Shown here one piece after another: positions 26,947 through 34,208 of a stretch of DNA of 64,000 bases. Made by a program: the position numbers and the translations under genes. Within the stretch, counting starts at the first letter, position 1. The number at the start of each line of letters is the position of its first letter. This DNA is from Lentihominibacter hominis (GTDB taxonomy: Bacteria; Bacillota; Clostridia; Peptostreptococcales; Anaerovoracaceae), in assembly GCF_014385065.1 (NCBI RefSeq), contig NZ_JACRTA010000003.1, forward strand, positions 186,001-250,000, written 5' to 3'. The notes below the pieces were generated by a model, which had not been told where the DNA came from, searched no databases, and worked only from the letters and a program-made list of their open reading frames with translations.

Positions 26947-26975
26947 TTGCAAACTGTATTGAGCGGTGCTATAAT
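26947..26975 (+). promoter_or_regulatory. Strong promoter in a gene-free region
   Basis: TTGCAA (26947-26952), a 17-base spacer and a perfect TATAAT (26970-26975). No protein gene follows for about 700 bases, so the transcript would be non-coding. Confidence 0.7.
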
Positions 26976-26980
26976 AAATT

Positions 26981-27240
26981 CAAGAAAGGAGAAGTCAAAC
27001 AAATTTTGATAAAAAGTTAGAGCAAGAGATGTAACTTGGAAGTTAGAATTTGTATGATGAAGAAAGAGGGTGAGTCCGCCAGAAATGTCAATTGAAGAAC
27101 AAAGAAAATACCAGCCTGCAGAAATTTGAAACGCCATACTTTATAAAGTGATTATAAAGAGGGTAATGAGTAAAGCGGAAACTTTAATATAATCGAGAAG
27201 TAATAGCTGACATACAATCAAAAGATTGTGAAGGGATAAG
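26981..27240 (+). ncRNA. Candidate structured non-coding RNA, family not assigned
   Basis: No credible ORF occupies 26910-27449. Downstream of a consensus promoter the sequence offers nested and long-range pairing: ACAAATT (26999-27005) with AATTTGT (27047-27053), enclosing AAGTTA/TAACTT (27014-27019, 27032-27037). There is also a hairpin TAAAG-cggaaa-CTTTA (27171-27186), and TCCGC (27075-27079) could pair with GCGGA (27175-27179) as a pseudoknot. CAATC-aaaa-GATTG lies near 27216-27229. Size, pseudoknot and clostridial host recall raiA-motif RNAs, but I cannot confirm that. AAGGAG at 26986 is followed by no usable start codon. The 3' end is uncertain. Confidence 0.5.
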
Positions 27241-27384
27241 AGAATATTTTGAACAAGTCAGAAGGGTATCGATTTAAAGATGAAAGCTTTGCAGAAAAGA
27301 ATGTATTCAGACAGATGAGGCTGGTATTTTTATTGTCATATAAAATATTATTTTTTAAACCTTTAAAAAAAGTAAATTATTTTG

Positions 27385-27413
27385 TTGACAAAAGGAATAA
27401 AAATCTATACAAT
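27385..27413 (+). promoter_or_regulatory. Promoter of tRNA-Leu(GAG)
   Basis: TTGACA (27385-27390), a 17-base spacer and TACAAT (27408-27413), 36 bases before the tRNA. Confidence 0.8.
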
Positions 27414-27449
27414 AGAGAAGCACTGTTAAGTAAAAACTTAATAATATAT

Positions 27450-27532
27450 GCGGCCTTGGCGGAATAGGCAGACGCGCACGTTTGAGGGGCGTGTGGGAGA
27501 CCGTACCGGTTCAAGTCCGGTAGGCCGCACCA
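27450..27532 (+). tRNA. tRNA-Leu (anticodon GAG)
   Basis: An 83-base class II tRNA with encoded CCA. Acceptor arms GCGGCCT and AGGCCGC pair fully. The anticodon stem CACGT/GCGTG holds the loop TTGAGGG, giving anticodon GAG. A variable arm and the GGTTCAAGTCC T-arm are present. It has its own promoter and terminator. Confidence 0.95.
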
Positions 27533-27538
27533 AGTTCG

Positions 27539-27569
27539 ACTCGGGATTTTTCGGAATTCCGAGTTTTTT
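27539..27569 (+). terminator. Terminator after tRNA-Leu(GAG)
   Basis: ACTCGG (27539-27544) pairs with CCGAGT (27559-27564) with further pairing inside, followed by T residues. Confidence 0.85.
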
Positions 27570-27612
27570 GTACAAATATGTTTTAAAATCAGAATCATTC
27601 AGTTACTTTGCC

Positions 27613-27641
27613 TTGTAAAAAATTTTGATTATAGATATAAT
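27613..27641 (+). promoter_or_regulatory. Promoter of the broken AraC regulator
   Basis: TTGTAA (27613-27618), a 17-base spacer and TATAAT (27636-27641), 60 bases before the start codon. Confidence 0.6.
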
Positions 27642-27700
27642 GATATTATATAAATTTATTATAAGAGAGCCGGCACGGTGTAAAAAGGAATGGGTGTATC

Positions 27701-29106
27701 ATGATAGAACGAGAATTTATAAAATTTATATCGGGAACACCGATTGCCATCAGAACCTATAACATAGATAAATATGAGCCTCATTATCATGATGATTGTA
27801 TTGAATTGTTATTCGTGTTGAACGGAGCTGTTAACATACGGGCCAACTATGACAGGTTCTATATGACAAAAAATGATTTTACGATAATAAACAGAGGTGA
27901 TATTCACTATATAAGAGGTGACAAAGATAACATGGTAGTATCTCTGTATATAAATCTAAAAGCATTTGAGGAAAAATACGAATATGTAAGATATATTTAT
28001 TTTCTGTGTGAGAGTTTTAATGCCAACAGTGTACAGAAAAAATATAATCCTGAGGTGAGGAAACTTTTTACTGATATAGTTTTAGAGACTGCAGAAGAAA
28101 AAAAGATATACATAAAATAAATGATAAAATATGGCAGCTTATGGATATTTTTATCAGCAAATACGATTTTGCTCATTATCATAATGGCAGAGAGATTCCT
28201 GATAATCAGCTTCAGAGATACTATAGAATAATAAAAGAAATAGAAACCAATTACGGAGAAAAGCTCGATCTTGATTATTTTGCTCAAAAAGAATTTGTAG
28301 GAAAAAATTATATTTCACAGTTTTGGAAAAAAATAACTAACATGAATCTCACGGATTATATAAATGCTATAAGAACTGAGAAATCTGAAAAAATGATGCT
28401 TACAGGTGAAAAAAGTGTCAATGAAGTATCTTTCAAATGTGGATTTTCTGATCCTAAATATATATATAAGGGGTTCAGAAAGTGGTATGAAAAGACACCG
28501 TCGCAGCATAAACGTGAATATAAGAGATATAAAGAAGAAGGAACCTCTGTAGATGAGTATGGCATTGGAGAATTTATAGTCAAATTCGGACATGACCTGG
28601 TTTATGCCGATATGGATGAAATAAAAGTTTCTCTTATACAAGGAGAAGGCGCTAAAGACAACTGGAAAAGAAAATATGAAGCCGAGGTAAGAAAATATTC
28701 GGGAAGCAGGATGAAGCAGGAACTTATAAAAGAAAGCCACCGTGAATCAGGAATACGTGAAGTATATCTTCCTCTTTTCGACAGATCTGTCACCGATGTT
28801 TCAGGAGAATATGTGACTTTTGATAAAAAGTTTATCGAAAAAGTCTTAGTAAAAGTTAAAGAACTGGCTCAGACACTTTTTATTGAGATGCGCTTTAGAG
28901 AAAGGGCTTCAGATGAATGGGAAAAAATAATAAGAGGTTTTTCCCAGATCGCAAAAGATATAGGATCGCCTGATCTTTTGTCTATGTGCAGATTTGTTGT
29001 GTGTTTGGATGAGTTTGGGGCCGATATAGAGGCGAAGGAATTTATCGATAGAATTTCTGATATAGTAAACAGAAAACATATCAAGATAGCGTTAAAGTTT
29101 GACTGA
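27701..29106 (+). pseudogene. AraC family regulator split by a one-base frameshift
   Basis: Two reading frames together make one AraC regulator. The first (27701-28120, 139 aa) is a cupin-like sensing domain (HYHDDCIELLFVLNG, FTIINRGDIHYI). The second (open from 28141, 321 aa) holds the helix-turn-helix domain (LDYFAQKEFVGKNYISQFWKK, SVNEVSFKCGFSDPKYIYKGF). Adding one A to the A7 tract at 28098-28104 joins them into a 468-residue protein that reads through KDIHKINDKIWQLMDIF, a natural linker. After the DNA-binding domain there are about 190 extra residues that I do not recognise. This could be a true pseudogene, slippage-dependent expression, or a sequencing error. The next gene is an APC permease, the likely target. 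Confidence 0.8.
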
Positions 29107-29159
29107 ATATTATCACAAAACTGACAATTGACAAAAGTGGACAAAAATAGAGAAAAATT

Positions 29160-29210
29160 GACAAGGATATATTTTAACTTAAAAATCAAGAAAAAGTCCT
29201 TGTCTTTTTT
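29160..29210 (+). terminator. Terminator after the AraC gene
   Basis: GACAAGGA (29160-29167) pairs with TCCTTGTC (29197-29204) across a 29-base loop, followed by six T residues. The rest of the 29107-29413 gap is very AT-rich and holds only the permease promoter region. Confidence 0.65.
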
Positions 29211-29349
29211 GTTTGAAAAAATAGATAATTGAGCGATTGAAGATTAATTTTTTTTAAAATATTATTAAATCAATTTAAAACTATCATCATTTAAACACAT
29301 TTAAGGACAGATAAATAAAATGTCGTAATATGTCACAAAAAAATAAAGT

Positions 29350-29377
29350 TTGACAAAATTACAGTTTATGATAAACT
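29350..29377 (+). promoter_or_regulatory. Likely promoter of the APC permease
   Basis: TTGACA (29350-29355), a 16-base spacer and TAAACT (29372-29377). A weaker -10 than elsewhere in the window, which suits an activated promoter. Confidence 0.45.
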
Positions 29378-29413
29378 TGGGTGTGTTAAATAGTTGACAG
29401 GAGGTGTTTTTTT

Positions 29414-31129
29414 ATGAGTCAACAAGAGCAAGTTCATGGTGTTGCCGGACTCAAAAAGCATGATATCAAGGTTTCAGGAATTGTATTCATGCTCTATTGT
29501 CTGGTGGCGGCAGGAGCCTTCGGAATCGAAGAGATGGTTCCGGAAGCAGGACCGGGAATGACTATTATCTTACTTTGTGTATTCCCGATAGTATGGGCGT
29601 ACCCTATCAGTAATCTGGTAGCAGAATCAGGTTCGGTATTACCGTCAGAAGGCGGCGTATACGTTTGGGTAAAAGAAGCGTTCGGTGAGTTCTGGGGATT
29701 CCAGGCAGGATGGTGGGGAACAGTATCCACTTATATCACTAACGGCGTATATGTAGCGTTGGTTGCAGGTTACACAAGTCAGATGATACCTGGTATGTCT
29801 GAGGCCGGAGTACACGCAATAAAAATCGGAATGATATTGATCTTTACAGTTGTTAACTTGATGGGACTGAAAGAGGTAGGAAAAGTAAGTACTATTCTTT
29901 CCATCCTCATCGTTCTTGCGTTCGGACTGGTTGCAGTTGTAGGTTTTATCAACTGGCAGACAAACCCAATTGATCCTATAATGCCTGCTGATTACAGTAT
30001 TATCGATGGTTTAGGCGGCGGTATCTGTATATGTGTATGGATGTACTGCGGATATGAATGTATCTCCAATATGGCAGGCGAAGTTAAGAATCCTCAGGTA
30101 ATCCCTAAGGGACTTAAGATAGCTATGCCGCTGGTTGCGCTTACATATGTGCTTCCTACATTGGGTGGTCTTGCATCTCTTCCTGCAGGAAGCTGGGAAA
30201 ACTGGTCTACAGAAGGCGGTTTCGGAACAGGAGTAGGTTATGCTTCAGTTCTTACAACACATCTCGGACAGGCATGGGGATATGTATTTCTGGTTATAGC
30301 AATCATCTCACAGTGTGCGATTTTCAATACATATCTTGCATCAGGTTCAAGAGGATTCTTCGTACTGGCTGATGATAATCTTGCTCCTAAGTTCCTGGTA
30401 AAGGTAAGCAAGAAGAAAGGTGTTCCTTATATAGGAATCTTATCACTGGCTATAGTTACTCTTATACTGGCACAGTCATCATTCACTACTCTGGTAAGTA
30501 TGGAAGTAGTTTTCATGCTGGCTCTCTATATTATTCTTCCGATAGCTGTAATAAAGCTGAGAAAGAAGCTCCCTATAGAAGAAAGAAAAAAGAGAGGTCT
30601 GTTTGTAATGCCCGGAGGAAGTGCAGGTCTGATCTTCTATGCAGGCTTCCCTATGGTTATTGCAGTTATTGCGCTGCTGATAAACGGTACTGACTATTTG
30701 GCTGTAGGTCTTCTGGCTATTTGCTCAGGTCCGGTTGCATATCTGATCTTTAAAAAGATTTACGGTGGAGTTGGTAAGAAAGATCCTGAAAATTATCCAC
30801 TGAACGGAGCTGGATTTGCAAAGGGTGATACTGTAAGAGTCGGTTTGTTTATGTTCCTTGCAGGACTGATGGCATTCCTCGGACAGTTCTGGCTCAGATG
30901 GTATGAGCAGGATTGGGGTCCTGATGATTATGATATGCTGGGAGAATCAATTTCCAAAGTACAAGATATTCTTTTATGGGCTGGTCTTGCGGCTATCGTA
31001 ATAGGTGCTGTAATATTCTTTGTAGGAAAGAAGAAGGATGCTCCTATGCCTGAAAAACCGGTAGATATGGATGCTCTCATGAATAAGTATCTTAACGAAG
31101 AAAAACATGAATCCTTCTTTGAGGATTAA
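29414..31129 (+). CDS. APC family amino acid permease
   Basis: A 571-residue amino acid/polyamine/organocation transporter with about 12-14 membrane spans. The first helix carries the unwound-helix region AAGAFGIEEMVPEAGPG near residue 33. SEGGVYVWVKEAFGEFWGF near 78 and a GLKEVGKVSTILS loop near 157 are typical of glutamate/GABA-like APC members. AGGAGG precedes the ATG. Codon use is slightly different from its neighbours (more ATC, GTA and GGC), which suggests high expression. The substrate is not readable; an AraC regulator gene lies directly upstream. Confidence 0.9.
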   Translation: MSQQEQVHGVAGLKKHDIKVSGIVFMLYCLVAAGAFGIEEMVPEAGPGMTIILLCVFPIVWAYPISNLVAESGSVLPSEGGVYVWVKEAFGEFWGFQAGWWGTVSTYITNGVYVALVAGYTSQMIPGMSEAGVHAIKIGMILIFTVVNLMGLKEVGKVSTILSILIVLAFGLVAVVGFINWQTNPIDPIMPADYSIIDGLGGGICICVWMYCGYECISNMAGEVKNPQVIPKGLKIAMPLVALTYVLPTLGGLASLPAGSWENWSTEGGFGTGVGYASVLTTHLGQAWGYVFLVIAIISQCAIFNTYLASGSRGFFVLADDNLAPKFLVKVSKKKGVPYIGILSLAIVTLILAQSSFTTLVSMEVVFMLALYIILPIAVIKLRKKLPIEERKKRGLFVMPGGSAGLIFYAGFPMVIAVIALLINGTDYLAVGLLAICSGPVAYLIFKKIYGGVGKKDPENYPLNGAGFAKGDTVRVGLFMFLAGLMAFLGQFWLRWYEQDWGPDDYDMLGESISKVQDILLWAGLAAIVIGAVIFFVGKKKDAPMPEKPVDMDALMNKYLNEEKHESFFED

Positions 31130-31155
31130 TCTTCAATAATAATCTATATTAAAAG

Positions 31156-31198
31156 CAGTCATCTCGCATTTATTTTAGTGAGGTGATTGTTTTTTTGT
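31156..31198 (+). terminator. Terminator after the APC permease
   Basis: CAGTCATCTC (31156-31165) pairs with GAGGTGATTG (31180-31189) with two wobble pairs, followed by a T7 run. Confidence 0.75.
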
Positions 31199-31211
31199 AC
31201 AGGGAGGGATG

Positions 31212-31240
31212 TTGAAAATACAGCTGCTGTACAGTATAAT
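31212..31240 (+). promoter_or_regulatory. Promoter with palindrome in its spacer
   Basis: TTGAAA (31212-31217), a 17-base spacer and TATAAT (31235-31240). The spacer contains the perfect inverted repeat TACAGC-T-GCTGTA (31219-31231), well placed for a repressor of the DUF5684 gene. Confidence 0.65.
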
Positions 31241-31284
31241 GAATAAATGATTGTTTTATTGTAATAGAAAATGGAGGAAGAAAA

Positions 31285-31854
31285 ATGGATTACTATTACA
31301 GCTACAACAGCACATATGGGTATGAGAATCCGGCATTTATAGTTGGATATACGATTGGCATTCTTGTATTTGCTGCTATCGCTGTTATATCATGGTGGAG
31401 GATATTTTCCAAGGCCGGGGAAGCAGGATGGAAAGCTATAATACCTTTCTACAATATGTATACGGCGTATAAGCTGTTTTGGAAGAAAGCGATATTTTTT
31501 ATCATGCTTGCTCTTGGAGTTGTCGGAGCTATAGGATATTTTATTATGATATTTGGGGTCGCAGCAATGTATATGTTCGGCGGCGGATCAGGAAATATGG
31601 CGGCATTTGCTATTGGCCTTATTTTGCTTTTAGGATGCAGCGTAGCAGCGCTTGTACTTCAGATAATATTTTATAATCGTATTTCAAAGGCATTTGGTCA
31701 TGGCGCCGGCTTTACAGTAGGACTTGTATTGCTGAATTTCATCTTTTGGCTTATATTGGCTTTCGGATCATCCAGATATGTGACGGATGATCAGGTTCAA
31801 AATATGAATAATGAAAATGCAAATCAGTATACATATAGAAATCCTATGGAGTGA
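31285..31854 (+). CDS. DUF5684 family membrane protein
   Basis: A 189-residue membrane protein with four predicted spans (about residues 18-40, 65-95, 108-130, 145-163). The family mark is the loop WWRIFSKAGEAGWKAIIPFYNMY after the first span, with YNRISKAFGHGAGFTVGL later. The N-terminus is rich in Tyr and Ser, and the C-terminus is a polar Asn-rich tail. DUF5684 has no established function. It is monocistronic between its own promoter and terminator. GGAGGAAG precedes the ATG. Confidence 0.85.
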   Translation: MDYYYSYNSTYGYENPAFIVGYTIGILVFAAIAVISWWRIFSKAGEAGWKAIIPFYNMYTAYKLFWKKAIFFIMLALGVVGAIGYFIMIFGVAAMYMFGGGSGNMAAFAIGLILLLGCSVAALVLQIIFYNRISKAFGHGAGFTVGLVLLNFIFWLILAFGSSRYVTDDQVQNMNNENANQYTYRNPME

Positions 31855-31885
31855 TGACCTGAATAATAATCATTGTTAAATAAAA

Positions 31886-31928
31886 ATGACAGATGATATA
31901 TAGAAAATATTATCTGCCATTTTTTTTG
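31886..31928 (+). terminator. Terminator after the DUF5684 gene
   Basis: ATGaCAGATgATA (31886-31898) pairs with TATtATCTGcCAT (31908-31920), followed by a T8 run. Confidence 0.85.
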
Positions 31929-32003
31929 CGATAATTATCTCTGATTTTGGTAAATAATAAAAGTATTATGTGATGAAATCGGATATCGAAGGAGGAGATG
32001 GCA

Positions 32004-33299
32004 ATGAAGTATCTATGGGAAGAAACTGCAGATCGGAAAGTATCAGAATCTTTGATGGGTGATACAGAAACAGAGGTACTGATTATAGGAGGAGGAATAT
32101 CAGGTATAATGTGTGCCTATATGCTTCAAAGTAATGGTATAGACTGTATGGTAGCAGAAGCTGCTACTGTCGGAAGTGGTACGTCAAGAGGAACAACTGC
32201 TGCACTTACTCCGCAGCATGGAGATATATACACAAAACTGACAAAGAAATATGGAAAAAATACGGCGAAGGGATATCTTGATGCTAACCTGGACGCCTTA
32301 AATCGGTATGAAAAGCTGGCCGGAGAGTTTGATTTTGATTTTTCTTATAAAGATTCGTACATTTATTCGTTAAATGATAAAAAGCGAATGAGACTTGAAG
32401 CTGCCATTGTAAGGGAACTGGGATTCCCTGCGGAATTCACTGACACTACCGAACTTCCTATGAAAGTTGCAGGTGCGGTGAGATTTCCAAAGATGGCACA
32501 GTTTCATCCTCTGAAACTTATTTTTTCTCTTTGTGAAAATTTAAATATATACGAAAATACACAGATAAAGAAGATAGATGAAGGCAAAGCATATTTTTCA
32601 AAGGGTTCTGTAAAAGCCAAGAAAATAGTGATAGCAACCAGATTTCCTTTTATGAATATGTACGGTTTATATCCTCTTAAATTATATCAGAAGCGTTCTT
32701 TTGTTTTGGCACTTGAAAATGCTCCTGATATTGGTGGCACCTATGCAGATATATCAGAGCGAGGTTTTTACATGAGAAATTATAAAGATCTTCTTATTGT
32801 CGGCGGAGGAGATCATAGAACCGGAACAAAAAACGATGGATTTGAAACTGTGAGAAACTTTGTAAGTGAGTATTTGCCTGAATGCAGTGAAAGGTATTCT
32901 TGGGCGGTTCAGGATTGCATAAGTCTTGATGATATGCCTTATATAGGAAATTACAGTAGAATGCTTAATAATATATATGTAATATCAGGTTTTAATGAGT
33001 GGGGTATGTCGTCTGCTATGGTGGCGGCTTCGATTATAAGCGATAAAATAATGGGCATTGATAACAAGTTTGAACATATTTTTTCTCCTGATAGAGGTAT
33101 ACTTGCGAGACAGACAGTTCTCAACGCTGTTGAGGCAGTAAAAAGTTTTCTGTCTCCGGGGAAAAAGCGATGTGCTCATCTGGGATGTGCTCTTAAAAAA
33201 AATATAGATGAAAATACATGGGACTGTCCATGTCATGGCTCTCGTTTTAGCATGGATGGAGAACTTTTGGAAAATCCAGCAGTTCGTGATATTAAATAA
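32004..33299 (+). CDS. FAD-dependent oxidoreductase with C-terminal Rieske domain
   Basis: A 431-residue DAO-fold flavoprotein fused to a Rieske 2Fe-2S domain. The FAD-binding motif VLIIGGGISGIMCAYML lies near residue 25. The Rieske ligands are read as C390-x-H392 and C408-x-x-H411 within CAHLGC and CPCHGS. The protein is shorter than many relatives (about 500 residues) because the Rieske tail is compact. ATG 32004 is preferred over 31998 because GGAGGA (31991-31996) is 7 bases away. The substrate is unknown; such proteins are thought to dehydrogenate amine or hydroxy substrates. It stands alone, with the GH25 promoter following. Confidence 0.9.
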   Translation: MKYLWEETADRKVSESLMGDTETEVLIIGGGISGIMCAYMLQSNGIDCMVAEAATVGSGTSRGTTAALTPQHGDIYTKLTKKYGKNTAKGYLDANLDALNRYEKLAGEFDFDFSYKDSYIYSLNDKKRMRLEAAIVRELGFPAEFTDTTELPMKVAGAVRFPKMAQFHPLKLIFSLCENLNIYENTQIKKIDEGKAYFSKGSVKAKKIVIATRFPFMNMYGLYPLKLYQKRSFVLALENAPDIGGTYADISERGFYMRNYKDLLIVGGGDHRTGTKNDGFETVRNFVSEYLPECSERYSWAVQDCISLDDMPYIGNYSRMLNNIYVISGFNEWGMSSAMVAASIISDKIMGIDNKFEHIFSPDRGILARQTVLNAVEAVKSFLSPGKKRCAHLGCALKKNIDENTWDCPCHGSRFSMDGELLENPAVRDIK

Positions 33300-33332
33300 T
33301 GTGAATACTGCGTGATGATTGATCTGCCTTTG

Positions 33333-33361
33333 TTGAAAATTTGAAAAAGTGCAGATATAAT
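33333..33361 (+). promoter_or_regulatory. Promoter of the lysozyme-RND operon
   Basis: TTGAAA (33333-33338), a 17-base spacer and TATAAT (33356-33361). Confidence 0.7.
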
Positions 33362-33401
33362 AAAGTATTATGTTGTACCAGTGATTATGATCGGAATAAG
33401 A

Positions 33402-34187
33402 ATGACCCAAAGACACAGAAGAAGCAGAAGATACGGCAGCAGATCGCGCAATCAAAAAGTCATCAATAAGATATTTGTGATCGCAGCTATAATCATAGTT
33501 GCGATCATAGTTTTATTTGTGCGTAATTTGTATTTTTTTATTACAGAAAGAGATGTAACCGATGAGAACCGTTATCCGGTGAAAGGGGTGGACGTATCTT
33601 CGTATCAGCTTGAAATTGACTGGAAAGGACTTGAAGATGAAGGCTTTAAATTTGCTTTTGTAAAAGCTACGGAAGGAAGCAGTCATGTAGATGAGAGGTT
33701 TGAGTACAATTGGAATGAAGCTAATAAAACAGATATGAAGATAGGAGCATATCATTTTCTGAGCTATGATACGAACGGGGAGGCTCAGGCAAAAAATTAT
33801 ATTGATACTGTCAATAAAAAATTAGGTATGCTTCCACCTGTGGTAGATGTAGAATTTTATGGAGAATATCAGGAAAAGCATCCTGCAAAAAATACAGTGA
33901 GAGAAGTGCTTACTACAGTTTTGGATGAACTGGAGGATCATTATCATAAAAAGCCTATCATATACACTAATTCATACATATATGATGAATATATTTCAGG
34001 TATATATGAAGATTATGACATATGGATAAGCGCTCATGATATACCTGAAACTTTAAGTGACGGGAAGAAATGGTCTTTTTGTCAGTATACGTTTTATGGT
34101 AAATCAGAAAATGTGGCTGCAGGAGAAAAATATGTAGATATGAATGTGTTCAATGGAAGTTCTTGGGATTTCAGAAAATATGACTGA
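33402..34187 (+). CDS. GH25 family lysozyme (N-acetylmuramidase), membrane-anchored
   Basis: A 261-residue wall hydrolase that cuts the MurNAc-GlcNAc bond of peptidoglycan. A basic N-terminus and one membrane segment (about residues 22-42) place the enzyme outside the cell. The GH25 domain follows: GVDVSSYQ near 61 with the catalytic-site aspartate, FAFVKATEG, IGAYHFLSYD and PPVVDVEFYGE with the acidic pair. Start choice is uncertain: ATG 33402, ATG 33387 and GTG 33381 are in frame and none has a good ribosome site. It is followed after 21 bases by the RND pump gene. Confidence 0.88.
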   Translation: MTQRHRRSRRYGSRSRNQKVINKIFVIAAIIIVAIIVLFVRNLYFFITERDVTDENRYPVKGVDVSSYQLEIDWKGLEDEGFKFAFVKATEGSSHVDERFEYNWNEANKTDMKIGAYHFLSYDTNGEAQAKNYIDTVNKKLGMLPPVVDVEFYGEYQEKHPAKNTVREVLTTVLDELEDHYHKKPIIYTNSYIYDEYISGIYEDYDIWISAHDIPETLSDGKKWSFCQYTFYGKSENVAAGEKYVDMNVFNGSSWDFRKYD

Positions 34188-34208
34188 AAGTAAAGAGGAG
34201 GAAGTGTA

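Noticed and set aside
27066..27080. AGGGTGAGTCCGCC resembles the T-box motif AGGGTGGNACCGCG
   Set aside because: The core TGGNACC is not matched, no specifier stem or terminator/antiterminator pair is seen, and the next gene is a tRNA, not a synthetase or amino acid gene.
27249..27467. A 72-residue ORF before tRNA-Leu(GAG)
   Set aside because: It runs into the tRNA, covers the tRNA promoter, has no ribosome site and has no recognisable features.
29107..29165. Repeated TGACAA-like words after the AraC gene
   Set aside because: Spacing is irregular and the stretch is very AT-rich; chance repetition is likely.
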